Shown piece by piece: positions 28,421-36,328 of a stretch of 64,000 nt of DNA. The notes below the pieces were generated by a model. That model had not been told where the DNA came from and made no database searches. It worked only from the letters and a program-made list of their open reading frames with translations. The stretch's first letter is position 1; each line of letters opens with the position of its first letter. Location: assembly GCF_001428565.1 (NCBI RefSeq), contig NZ_LMIA01000013.1, positions 165,030-229,029 on the forward strand, given 5' to 3'. The DNA comes from Nocardioides sp. Root190 (GTDB lineage: Bacteria; Actinomycetota; Actinomycetes; Propionibacteriales; Nocardioidaceae). A program made the translations under genes and the position numbers.

Positions 28421-28724
28421 TCATTTTCCCGGCAGATGAGCCTGCGACAGATAGGCAGTCGCACGGGCGCAGCACTTCTACTTCTTGCTCGAGGGTCCTG
28501 ATCCGCCGCTTCGCTTCACGCAGCTCAGCTGACTGCACTTCGGTTGTGCCGGGCCGGTCGCCCTCTTCGATGTCGGCCTTCTTCATCCACGAGTACAGGG
28601 TCGTGAAGTGGACGCCGAAGTCCTTCGCGATCTGGGAGAGCTCGACGCCCGGCTCACGGTTCCTCGCGACACGCACGACATCGTCGCGGAACTCTTTGGG
28701 GTACGGCTTGGACACGGTGAACAT
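28410..28724 (-). pseudogene. IS3-family OrfA, disrupted
   Basis: The N-terminus is a normal IS3 OrfA helix-turn-helix (PKEFRDDVVRVARNREPG, then FGVHFTTLYSWMKKADIE) followed by a leucine-zipper segment (RRIRTLEQEVEVLR). After VLR the frame reads PCDCLSVAGSSAGK, whereas a neighbouring frame gives RATAYLSQAHLPGK, the expected OrfA end. An extra C near 28465-28475 therefore puts the N-terminal part directly in the OrfB frame. The reading then enters the ISL3 right end and stops there. The gene is broken by the insertion, whatever the frame change means. Confidence 0.75.
28421..28428. repeat. right copy of 8-bp ISL3 target-site duplication
   Basis: TCATTTTC directly follows the right inverted repeat of the ISL3 element and matches 26987-26994. 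Joining the two copies restores the IS3 reading across orfA and orfB (GKMMYPLV). Confidence 0.92.
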
Positions 28725-28895
28725 CCTTCCAGCCCAACCATCTGGTTAGGCCTCTCGGTTGTCACCTATTCGTGCAGCAGACCCTTGATCGTCAGCGCTG
28801 TGCGGTGAGGATGTCGGGGCGTGCTGATTCGCCGGACCTCGCTTGTCCGGGGTGTTCCATGTGCTCCTGGTCGCGCCGCTCTCGCTGCTGTGTTG

Positions 28896-30332
28896 TCAGG
28901 CCGCGAGGTAGGAGGGCGGGTCGCTGACCCGGTCGAACAGTGCCGTCCAGGGGCTCTCCCAGGGCCAGGCTTGTGGCAGATGCAGGGTGACCCGTCGCGC
29001 TGAGGTCGCGACTCGTGCCGGCACCGTGATCAGCTTGCGACGGATCGTCGCGGTGGTGGCCTTCGCCAGCTGCGGGTCGGTGAGGCCGGCGGCAGCACGG
29101 GTGAGGTTGAACGCCATCACGGCCAAGACGAGCCAGGCGGCGTTGGCGGTGAACACGCCTGAGGGCAGGTGCGCCAGAGCGGCGCCTTTGAGGTCGGCGT
29201 GAACCTGCTCGATGACCGCGTGATGGCGGTGGGTCTTGTCCGCGGTGACGGTGTCGAGCACGTCGGCGTCGGTGGTGGTGAAGAACGCGTGGAATCGCCA
29301 GGTGTCGAACAGGGTGTCCTGGCCGGCGGCCTTGTTCTTCTCGGCGTTGAAGTCCGGGATCCGCCGGACCACGAGCCGGCCCGGGACGTGGTCGATTTTC
29401 TTCTGTGCGGCGAACGCAGTGAAGTCGATCTCGGCGACCTCGGCCTGTGAGATCCACTGCTGGCTGGCCTCGTCGAAGATGGCGTCTGTGTACTCGATGG
29501 TGGTCCACGCATCGTCGCTGATGGTGGTGATTGCAGCCTTGACTCGCTTGTCCATTCGCACGGTCACCGAGACCGCGGCCCCGCCGGACAGTGCGGCGTG
29601 AACTGGTCCGCGGCCGTAGAACGCCGAGTCCATCCGCACCAAGACCGGGTGGCCCGTGCCGAGCAGCCTTCGGGCGGTCCTCACCGCGTCGCCGACCAGT
29701 CGCTTCGCCCCGCGTGGAGACCCGGTCGAGCCCTTGCGGAGCCGTTGGGCCACGACCACCGGGACAGCACCGGCAATGGTGAGGGTGGCGAGCAGCGCGT
29801 TGAGGCCGCGGACCCCGGAGTAGCCGAACCCCGCGCCCTGCTTGGCGTGGCCGTGAACCTCGATGATCGTGTCATCAACATCGAGCAACGCGTACCCGCG
29901 ATCGGTGCCGACATCACCGGCTGCGGGACCTGCCGATGCGCCGAGCAAGCCGGTGAGGCCGGCCAGTGCGATCAGGAACCTCGAGGCGATCGCGTCGAGC
30001 TGGCGCACGTGCCCGAAGGTGAACGCCCGCAAGAACGAACCCAACGTCGAGGGCGCGTAAGCGCGGGCGAAGACCCGCCCCATCCCGCCGTGGCGCAACA
30101 ACGCCATGTCATCGATCGAATCCGCGCCAGCGACCATGCCGCCGACCAGCGAGGCGACCTTCAACCCCGCATTCGCACCCTTGTCGGTCGGCACCGTCAA
30201 GTGCTGATCGGCAAGATCGCGCAGACCGGCGGACTCGGCCAACGCGAGCACCGGAACCAGACCCCCGGCCGACACGAGATTCGGATCGTCGAAGACCGCC
30301 GACGTCGCCCGCGGCGTGTGAGAGAGTTTCAC
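28896..30332 (-). CDS. IS1380-family transposase
   Basis: 478 residues from a GTG at 30332, with in-frame sequence possible up to 30404. Hallmarks of the DDE_Tnp_1/IS1380 group are visible: the first catalytic Asp region ALLDVDDTIIEVHGHAKQG, the second around VLVRMDSAFYGRGPV and the late YTDAIFDEA and HRHHAVIEQVHADLKG segments. The gene lies directly beside the IS3 right end, forming a nest of insertion sequences. I could not find convincing terminal inverted repeats or a target duplication, so the element borders are left open. The reading frame is intact. Confidence 0.88.
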   Translation of the reverse strand: MKLSHTPRATSAVFDDPNLVSAGGLVPVLALAESAGLRDLADQHLTVPTDKGANAGLKVASLVGGMVAGADSIDDMALLRHGGMGRVFARAYAPSTLGSFLRAFTFGHVRQLDAIASRFLIALAGLTGLLGASAGPAAGDVGTDRGYALLDVDDTIIEVHGHAKQGAGFGYSGVRGLNALLATLTIAGAVPVVVAQRLRKGSTGSPRGAKRLVGDAVRTARRLLGTGHPVLVRMDSAFYGRGPVHAALSGGAAVSVTVRMDKRVKAAITTISDDAWTTIEYTDAIFDEASQQWISQAEVAEIDFTAFAAQKKIDHVPGRLVVRRIPDFNAEKNKAAGQDTLFDTWRFHAFFTTTDADVLDTVTADKTHRHHAVIEQVHADLKGAALAHLPSGVFTANAAWLVLAVMAFNLTRAAAGLTDPQLAKATTATIRRKLITVPARVATSARRVTLHLPQAWPWESPWTALFDRVSDPPSYLAA

Positions 30333-30720
30333 CTCAGAGATGTCCCTTGTGTTCGGTCGAATCGTTCCGTGAAGAAGTCCGATTCTCCCGCTACACAAGG
30401 GCATTCTCGTTCTACGGCACGCTCACCCGACCAAGTTCATCGGTGGATCCGGGCTTAGGGCCCGACCACGTCGGCTGTAAGTCCCTCAGGGTGCCGTCTG
30501 CGTCCGATGCGGTCATTCTCGACTTCATCGGACACTGACCCGAACCCCCACGGAGTGAAGGACAACGCTGCGCACCAATCGCGTGCGCGAGGGTCGCGGC
30601 GTGTTAACCGGAGTCCTGTTCGCTGGAGCGAAAGGCGCACCCGCACGGGCCGCCGAGCGGCAGATCCCAGTGTCTCGCAGCAAGTCCTGCCGGACGCCTA
30701 GTCGGTGCTATGGTCCGGGC
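30333..30720. other. gap between IS1380 transposase and small genes
   Basis: About 390 bases that include the 5' flank of the IS1380 transposase and probably its undetected end. No gene, RNA or repeat can be supported. Confidence 0.4.
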
Positions 30721-30876
30721 ATGGCACCCTACGACGAGGCACTTGCGTTGACGGCTGAACCGTCGCACGTGCCCTCTGGTGCGGCTCTGCTCGCTATCGA
30801 GCTGAGTGAGATCGCCCGCGGGATCCGCGGTCTCGACGTGCTGCGCCGCAGCATCGACCGCGCGCCGCCCGCCTGA
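30721..30876 (+). CDS. 51-residue hypothetical protein
   Basis: The frame begins MAPYDEALALTAEPSHVPSG, continues as a helix (AALLAIELSEIARGIRGLDVLRR) and ends before the hairpin at 30899. Its composition is protein-like. No family or membrane segment is recognised. It is the first gene after the insertion-sequence nest. Confidence 0.4.
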   Translation: MAPYDEALALTAEPSHVPSGAALLAIELSEIARGIRGLDVLRRSIDRAPPA

Positions 30877-30898
30877 CCTGTCGCTAGCACCAATACCA

Positions 30899-30938
30899 GG
30901 CACCCGGACTCGTCCTTGACGAGTCCGTGGCTAGTGCC
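30899..30938 (+). promoter_or_regulatory. long perfect hairpin upstream of first DksA-like gene
   Basis: CGGACTCGTC (30905-30914) pairs perfectly with GACGAGTCCG (30918-30927) over a 3-base loop, with outer arms GGCAC and GTGCC adding to the stem. No T-tract follows, so it is not a classical terminator. It sits 24 bases before the ATG at 30962 and could be an attenuator, processing site or operator. Confidence 0.5.
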
Positions 30939-30961
30939 TATTCAACGACAGGACACGTCCC

Positions 30962-31267
30962 ATGCGTGTTTCACATCAGCTCGACCAGCAGTCACCTGAC
31001 CACAGCACGGACCATTTCGCCGACCTGCTCGCCGAGGCCGAACAGACTCGTCGCAACCAGCTGGCCGGCCTCCCGCCCGACACCAGCTTGGTCTCGGCCG
31101 CACACCGGGCCAGCGTCACGCGGATCCTCAACTCGATCCTGGCAGCGCAGGCACGACTCAACGCCGGCACCTACGGCCTCTGCGACGACTGCAAGCACGA
31201 GATCGACAACCGGTCCCTACGCGCAAGGCCGTGGACAACACTCTGTGACCCATGCATTCGTCGCTGA
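30962..31267 (+). CDS. DksA/TraR-type zinc-finger protein 1
   Basis: 101 residues. A helical first half (EQTRRNQLAGLP, then SVTRILNSILAAQARL) leads to the zinc finger GTYGLCDDCKHEI ... RARPWTTLCDPCIRR, with a C-x2-C pair 19-20 residues before a second C-x2-C pair. This is the zf-dskA_traR signature; such proteins bind RNA polymerase through its secondary channel. The acidic tip residues of classical DksA are not obvious. It is the first of three consecutive paralogues (see 31369 and 31941), all on the same strand. Target promoters are unknown. Confidence 0.8.
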   Translation: MRVSHQLDQQSPDHSTDHFADLLAEAEQTRRNQLAGLPPDTSLVSAAHRASVTRILNSILAAQARLNAGTYGLCDDCKHEIDNRSLRARPWTTLCDPCIRR

Positions 31268-31368
31268 CTTAGCTCAGCACTGCACCCCCACCACTTCGCC
31301 GACCGGACTCGGCGCCACGCGCCACAGCAAAGCGCGCCTAGAACCGGTCCCCACCCGGGAGGTCTTCC

Positions 31369-31890
31369 ATGATCCAGGAAGTCAACGGCATCACTGCCGC
31401 TTCTAGCTGGGTCGGACTATTCGCAGCGGTCTGGCTCAACAGAACAACTCAGGAGGAGCAGAGCCAACGGCCCGCCCGACGCGCCCCGAAACCCACGTGC
31501 TCCGCCGCACCACCCTCGGCCGGTGATGAGTCAGAGGCCCAGATCTGTTCCGATGTCCTGGCCCTCATCCAGCCGCTGACGCGGTCGTCATCGCGACGGT
31601 TCGACGACTTCGTCGCCATCCCCCTCGATGCCCCCCATCGTCTAGACGAGATCATCCGGATCGTGGGAGTCGCCCTGACGCGGCTGCCGCCGACCCACCA
31701 GCTCAGCCACCGCACCGTGCTCGCTCGGGCGAATCTTGAACGGATCGCGCGCGACGCGATCCGTGCCCGCACCCGCCTCGCTGACGGCACCTACGGCACC
31801 TGCACTGACTGCTCCGGTCCCATCTCCCTCTTCTCGCTTAGCGAGAAGCCTTGGACACCGCGCTGCATCTACTGCGCCCTTGACATCTGA
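31369..31890 (+). CDS. DksA/TraR-type zinc-finger protein 2 with N-terminal extension
   Basis: 173 residues; the ATG has a GGGAGG site 7 bases upstream. The C-terminal 75 residues repeat the pattern of the neighbours: helix RTVLARANLERIARDAIRAR, then GTYGTCTDCSGPI and EKPWTPRCIYC, the two C-x2-C pairs. The N-terminal 95 residues are extra. They contain a short hydrophobic stretch (ASSWVGLFAAVWL), a Gln/Arg/Pro-rich linker and a helical domain. The extension could anchor or retarget the zinc finger; nothing similar is recognised. Confidence 0.75.
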   Translation: MIQEVNGITAASSWVGLFAAVWLNRTTQEEQSQRPARRAPKPTCSAAPPSAGDESEAQICSDVLALIQPLTRSSSRRFDDFVAIPLDAPHRLDEIIRIVGVALTRLPPTHQLSHRTVLARANLERIARDAIRARTRLADGTYGTCTDCSGPISLFSLSEKPWTPRCIYCALDI

Positions 31891-31940
31891 ACGCCCCAGG
31901 AGCGAGACAACCGCTCACCATGACGCAAAGGAGAAGCACC

Positions 31941-32261
31941 GTGACGACCCTGGACACCGCCATGCCGACCTCACGCACCGAGGAGCTGAGGAACGTCGAC
32001 CGGGCGCTCGAGGGTGCCGCCACCAACCGACGCAACCAGCTCGAACGCGTAGCCGACCCTGGGGATGACCCTGTCGCGGTTCTCCAGCGTGCCGCGCTCC
32101 GACAGACCCTGACCGAGATCGCCGCGGCGCGACAGCGGATCGTCGCTGGGACCTTCGGGGCGTGTACTGCCTGCCGGCAACCGATCTCCCCCGACCGACT
32201 CGAGTTCCGCCCCTGGTCGGCCACCTGTATCCGTTGTGCGGGCAAGGTGACCAGGCCATGA
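31941..32261 (+). CDS. DksA/TraR-type zinc-finger protein 3
   Basis: 106 residues from a GTG with a GGAGA site 7 bases upstream; an ATG at 31920 is in frame but lacks a site. The helix ALRQTLTEIAAARQRIV precedes GTFGACTACRQPI and FRPWSATCIRC, again two C-x2-C pairs. Its N-terminal motif NRRNQLERV resembles RRNQLAGL of paralogue 1, so the genes arose by duplication. The stop overlaps the start of the FAD oxidoreductase gene (ATGA), so these genes form one transcription unit. Confidence 0.8.
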   Translation: MTTLDTAMPTSRTEELRNVDRALEGAATNRRNQLERVADPGDDPVAVLQRAALRQTLTEIAAARQRIVAGTFGACTACRQPISPDRLEFRPWSATCIRCAGKVTRP

Positions 32262-33553
32262 CTACTCCTCCACGCAATGTTGCCGTCGTCGGCGCCGGCA
32301 TCGTAGGTCTGAGCGTCGCTTGGTTCCTGCAGGAGCGAGACGTCGCCGTCACCGTCTTCGACACCGACGATGCAGCGCGCGGAGCATCCTGGGGCAATGC
32401 CGGCTGGCTCGCTCCTTCATTGACGACGCCTCTGCCGGAGCCTGACGTCCTCCGCTACGGACTTCGTGCGGTCCTGCGACCGTCCTCACCGGTCTACGTG
32501 CCACCGCGCCTTGACCTGGCGACGTGGCGTTTCTTAGCCGGTTTCGCGCGTCACTGCACCAGCCGACAATGGCAGCGGGGCATGCGGGCGTACGCCACCG
32601 TCAACCGGATGTCAGTCCGTGCCTTCGACGACCTCGCTGACGCTGGGGCAGTGCCGCGCCCACTCGCCGCACGGCCGTTCCTGGCATGTTTCCGCACCAC
32701 CACCGAGGCATCGGCGATGCTGCAAGAGCTCACCCAGATCGAGCGCGCCGGCCAAGCAGTCCGCTGCGACTATCTGACGGGCCACCAGGTCCAGCAGGCC
32801 GAACCAGCCATCGGTGGCGACATTGGTGCCGCCATCCTCCTGCACGGCCAGCGCTACATCCATCCACCCCAGTTCGTCCGTTCTCTGGCGGACTCCGTCG
32901 TTGCCCGGGGAGGGAAGCTGCGCGAGCGTTCACGGATCACCGACATCAGCACCGAACCGCAAGCGACCTGGCTCACCGACTCGCACGGAGACCAGCACCG
33001 GTTCGACGGGGTCGTCCTGGCCACAGGCGCCCTTCTGGGCCGGCTGGCTCGCGAGTTCGGCGTCCGGCAACCCGTCCAGGCAGGGCGGGGATACTCGTTC
33101 ACTGTCAGTGGGGACCAGGTCCCCCAAGGCCCGATCTACTTCCCCCAGCAGCGGGTCGCCTGTACGCCGTTGCACGAAGCGCCGACGGCGACCACTCAAG
33201 CGATGCAGGGCAACGAGCCGGAGCAGCTGCTCCGAGTCGCCGGCATGATGGAGTTCCGTCGGCCTGACGAACCGCTCGACCCTCGCCGCATCCGCGCGAT
33301 CGTCGACGCCGTACGCGAGCACCTTCCCGGCGTCCGCCTCGACCAAAGGCGCGACGAGTGGGTCGGGTCGCGACCCTGCACCACGGACGGCCTGCCGTTG
33401 GTCGGACCCACCAAGGACCCGAGAGTCTTCGCCGCCGGCGGCCACGGCATGTGGGGTGTGGCTCTTGGTCCGCTCACGGGGAAGTTGCTTGCCGAGCAGA
33501 TCATGACGGGCCTCGCGCCTCCGGCGTTGCTTCCGTTCAACCCTCTGCGATGA
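32258..33553 (+). CDS. DadA-like FAD-dependent D-amino-acid dehydrogenase/oxidase family protein
   Basis: 431 residues. The N-terminal dinucleotide-binding motif VAVVGAGIVGLSVAWFL is followed by the acidic FDTDD that contacts the adenosine ribose, and by RGASWGNAGWLAPS, the DAO-family segment seen in DadA. The C-terminal GSRPCTTDGLPLVGPTKD ... GHGMWGVALGPLTGKLLAEQI motif binds FAD. Such enzymes oxidatively deaminate amino acids and pass electrons to the respiratory chain or oxygen. It is translationally coupled to the third DksA-like gene, an unusual neighbour. The substrate cannot be read from sequence. Confidence 0.85.
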   Translation: MTTPPRNVAVVGAGIVGLSVAWFLQERDVAVTVFDTDDAARGASWGNAGWLAPSLTTPLPEPDVLRYGLRAVLRPSSPVYVPPRLDLATWRFLAGFARHCTSRQWQRGMRAYATVNRMSVRAFDDLADAGAVPRPLAARPFLACFRTTTEASAMLQELTQIERAGQAVRCDYLTGHQVQQAEPAIGGDIGAAILLHGQRYIHPPQFVRSLADSVVARGGKLRERSRITDISTEPQATWLTDSHGDQHRFDGVVLATGALLGRLAREFGVRQPVQAGRGYSFTVSGDQVPQGPIYFPQQRVACTPLHEAPTATTQAMQGNEPEQLLRVAGMMEFRRPDEPLDPRRIRAIVDAVREHLPGVRLDQRRDEWVGSRPCTTDGLPLVGPTKDPRVFAAGGHGMWGVALGPLTGKLLAEQIMTGLAPPALLPFNPLR

Positions 33554-34109
33554 ACGCCAGGCACCGCACACCGGGGAGCTCTCGCGAGTCGTCGACCGCC
33601 GAGCCGGCGTCCGAGGGGAGGAACAAGGGGTCTCGTCCGCGAGAACGACTGCGACGGATCGCTGCGGCCCTTGTTCCGCGAGGACGTGTTCTACGAACTC
33701 GCCGAGGCTGACGCGCCGGCGACCTCATACATCGGGCGGTAATGTCTTATCGACGTCGGCCCCGGCCGATCCACCGGAAGCGACACTCGAGCGACCGGAC
33801 GACGCTGGCAAGTCGTCTTCTCCCCGTAACGCCTCAGCCGCACGGGGTCGACATCGCGTCAAGCACGGGCTAAGAACTCGAGCAATCCGCGGCCGCTGTG
33901 GCAGTGAGCACCAGCGTCCCTCACTTGTCACGCATCTCGGTTCGGCCGCCACCCGCGAGACCGCTTGAGGCATCAGTTTGTGGCGAGCCAAAGGGTGAAG
34001 AACCGCCCGAGATGACGTCCACTACTGTTCGCTGCTCGTGCGGCTCGCGAGGAAGTCACGAAGCACGGTCGTACGAGCCCCACTTATCCGGCTCACCTGT
34101 TCCCCGCCA
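33554..34109. other. gap with possible gene debris
   Basis: About 550 bases with no full gene. One forward frame ending with TAA at 33742 reads SLRPLFREDVFYELAEADAPATSYIGR, which looks like a real protein C-terminus without a start and may be debris. No RNA or repeat seen. Confidence 0.35.
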
Positions 34110-34805
34110 CTGCACGACCTCCTCACCGGAGGCAGCGTGACCGAGTCCGCCCACAGGGCCATGGCACCGGCCGGGCGGGCGTTTCTCAAGGGAGCGCCGT
34201 ACACGCCGCCGCACGAGGAGCCCTCCGAGGAGTACCCGCTGCGCTACACGACCGGACGCACCGTCTACCAGTTCCACACCCGTACCAAGACCGGCCGGTC
34301 CCGTTCCTTGAACGACGCCGCCCCGGACGCGTGGGTCGAGCTCGCGGTGGCTGACGCCGAACGGCTGGGCATCACCGAGGGTGACTGGGTGCGCGTGGAG
34401 TCGCCACGCGGCGCGATCGAGGTCCGAGCACGAGTCGGTCAGGTCATGGAAGGCGCGGTCTTCGCGCCGTTCCACTACGGACACTTCGACCCCGATGGGG
34501 GGACCACCGACGCCGGCCACCGGCAGGCGAACGCGCTCACCAAGACGGTGTGGGACCCGGTCTCCAAGCAGCCCTACTTCAAGACCGCGGCCTGCCGCGT
34601 CACCAAGGTCCGCGACGGTGAGGGTCCGGCCCCGGCACCCACCACGACAGTCTCCGCACCGGCGTCCGGAAGGTCTTCCCACCCAACGCCTGACACGGCC
34701 GGCGGTGCGCCGACGAGCAGCCGGGTGCTCGACAAGACTCCGCACTACAACCTCGACGCGAGCCAGACCACCGTCGGCGACCCGGATGTCACCGGGAGGC
34801 CGTAA
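34110..34805 (+). pseudogene. 5'-truncated molybdopterin oxidoreductase (C-terminal Molydop_binding domain only)
   Basis: The frame reads protein-like from about HDLLTGGSVTESAHRAMAP (34110) through the C-terminal domain of a molybdopterin oxidoreductase: YPLRYTTGRTVYQFHTRTKTGRS, the beta-barrel WVRVESPRGAIEVRARVG, then VFAPFHYGHFD and KTVWDPVSKQPYFKTAACRVTKV. The Fe-S domain and about 500 residues of the catalytic domains are missing, and no start is convincing. It is therefore the 3' remnant of a nitrate-reductase-like or formate-dehydrogenase-like gene. The downstream gene starts within its stop codon, so that partner gene survived the truncation. Confidence 0.8.
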
Positions 34806-35269
34806 TGCCGCACCTCAGCACCTACATCGGCCTCGCCGACCACAGCGAGAAGACCCTCGCCGAGTCGCTCCGTGCCGTCGCCGGAGGACACGCCGCCGAG
34901 GCAGACGTCTTCCACACCTGTCAGATGCTCGCCCAGTGGAGCGAGGAGCACCGGCACCGGCTCGCGCCGGTCATCGAGCGGTACGGGGCGGACGACGACG
35001 TCACCGAACCCGAACGTCTCCACGCCGACGGCCTCGCCGAGGTCCGCTCCGGTCCGGTCGGGCTGCTGCGCGACCTGCAGGACCTGCACGTCCTGGCCTC
35101 CCTCGTCCAGACGACCTGGACCGTGGTGGCCCAGGGCGCCCAGGGTTTGCGTGACATCGAGCTGCTGCAGGTCGCGAGGGCCTCGAACGCCGAGACGTCT
35201 CGACAGCTCACATGGCTGAACACCCGCATGAAAGCCGCGGCACCCCAAGCCCTGATGGTCGATACCTGA
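34805..35269 (+). CDS. helical protein partnered with the truncated molybdoenzyme
   Basis: 154 residues. The ATG overlaps the TAA of the upstream frame (TAATG). The sequence is almost entirely helical (SEKTLAESLRAVAGGHAAEADVFHTCQMLAQWSEEHRHRLAPVI and VGLLRDLQDLHVLASLVQTTWTVVAQGA). Its spaced His and Glu residues hint at a four-helix, ferritin-like bundle. I do not recognise a named domain. Its coupling to the molybdopterin oxidoreductase suggests an accessory role for that enzyme, now orphaned here. Confidence 0.6.
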   Translation: MPHLSTYIGLADHSEKTLAESLRAVAGGHAAEADVFHTCQMLAQWSEEHRHRLAPVIERYGADDDVTEPERLHADGLAEVRSGPVGLLRDLQDLHVLASLVQTTWTVVAQGAQGLRDIELLQVARASNAETSRQLTWLNTRMKAAAPQALMVDT

Positions 35270-35471
35270 GCATCCGCACAAGCGAAGACACCAGTACCCG
35301 GACATCCACGCGGGGTGCCTTCGTGCGCAGCATCCCCGACCGACCGTTGCCCGGCAGACATCGAAGGGTTGGCCGGGAAGCGGTCAGAGGTCACCGGCAC
35401 CGTGTCCGAGCGGTCGTCAAACAGCGGATCTGCCCTGAATTCGGTGTTCGGACCTGAGATGGCTCGTCGCG

Positions 35472-35803
35472 TCAGCTTCGCATGGCCACCGTCAGGAGGA
35501 CCACCGAATCGTCGACTGCCTCGAGCGCGTGCCGGGACTCGGGGATGGTCATCAGATCCCCGGGTGATCCGTTCCACCTGTTGTCGCCCGCGATCAGCGT
35601 CACGCGGCCGTGGAGGACCTGGAGTGTCGCTTCGCCCGGGCTCTCGTGTTCGTCCAGGTCCGAGCCGGCACGCAGAGCGATCAAGGTCTGGCGAGGCTGT
35701 GTTCGTGACCTCCATAGATGGTGTGCGCACTGCGGCCGCTGGACGCGGCCGATGCCGTCTCCAGATGGTGAAGCACGAGCGCGATCAGTGATTCTTTCTG
35801 CAT
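35472..35803 (-). pseudogene. frameshifted cupin (copy of the one at 44486)
   Basis: The first part (35803 to about 35690) reads MQKESLIALVLHHLETASAA ... GRSAHTIYGGHEHSLARP and stops. The rest continues in another frame as LIALRAGSDLDEHESPGEATLQVL ... to 35472. Compared with the intact cupin at 44486-44818 (HEHRLRQTLIAL), one base is missing near 35690-35700. The second frame could still start at an internal Met at 35684, but it lacks the metal-site His of GGHEH. The two cupins flank the nitrate reductase genes. Confidence 0.85.
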
Positions 35804-35846
35804 CGGTTCTCCTTGTTGCGGGTGATCGATCGGGTGTGTTTGTGGC

Positions 35847-36326
35847 TTAGGACAGAGGTGCTGACGCGTCGTACAGGAAGCTGGGCGACTCGGCATGGGC
35901 GTCGTCCACGATGGCCCAGCCGGTGGCCCCGAGCGTGACGACTGAGACCGGGAAGATGCCGAGGTCCTCGCGCTCGATGTGCTGGTCCAGGTCGTCTAGC
36001 AGCCGGGTGAGGGTGGCCGCGAAGTCAGGTGCCGCGACGTCGAGCACGGCGATGGTCGACTCGAGGTCGCGGTGCTCGCCCTCGAGCGCGTCGATCTCCT
36101 CGAGGAACTCCCCGCTCGCGCTCAGGGCGCGGAAGATGCCGTCCTCCTCGCGCGCGACGTGCCGGGTCAGGTGGTCGACCATGCCGCGCAGCAGCGCCAA
36201 CGCCTCGCGGTGGTCTCCGGCGCCCAGTGCTTGACGGACGTGGTGGGACTCGTGGCCCAGCGCCGAGTGCTCGGTCATGAGCTCACCGATGGGCTCGACG
36301 CCCTTGCAGCCGCAGTGCTCGCACAT
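35847..36326 (-). CDS. hemerythrin-like HHE-domain protein
   Basis: 159 residues. It begins MCEHCGCKG, a small Cys cluster, followed by a four-helix hemerythrin HHE domain. Iron ligands are visible: LMTEHSALGHESHHV, then VDHLTRHVAREEDGIF, EGEHRDL and LDQHIEREDLGIFPVSV. Such domains bind a di-iron site and O2 or NO. The gene ends the narKGHJI unit, its start 2 bases from the narI stop, so a role in NO or oxygen sensing or repair of Fe-S centres during nitrate respiration is likely. The N-terminal Cys cluster resembles that of other actinobacterial hemerythrins near nar genes. Confidence 0.85.
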   Translation of the reverse strand: MCEHCGCKGVEPIGELMTEHSALGHESHHVRQALGAGDHREALALLRGMVDHLTRHVAREEDGIFRALSASGEFLEEIDALEGEHRDLESTIAVLDVAAPDFAATLTRLLDDLDQHIEREDLGIFPVSVVTLGATGWAIVDDAHAESPSFLYDASAPLS

Positions 36327-36328
36327 GC

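Larger units (their letters stand above)
26055..28784 (-). mobile_element. IS3-family element, interrupted by an ISL3 element
   Basis: The ends are inverted repeats: the left begins GGGTCTGCTGCACGAA at 26055, and the right, read on the other strand from 28784, begins with the same 16 bases; GGTGACA follows two bases later in both. Inside lie orfB (26088-26990) and orfA (28429-28724), separated by the ISL3 insertion. Without the insertion and its duplicated target the element would be about 1.3 kb, normal for IS3. The bases directly outside (CTT left, TTG right) show no clear target duplication. Confidence 0.82.

Noticed and set aside
28800..30450. Terminal inverted repeats of the IS1380 element
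   Set aside because: Comparison of both flanks gave no convincing inverted match or target duplication, so only the transposase is annotated.
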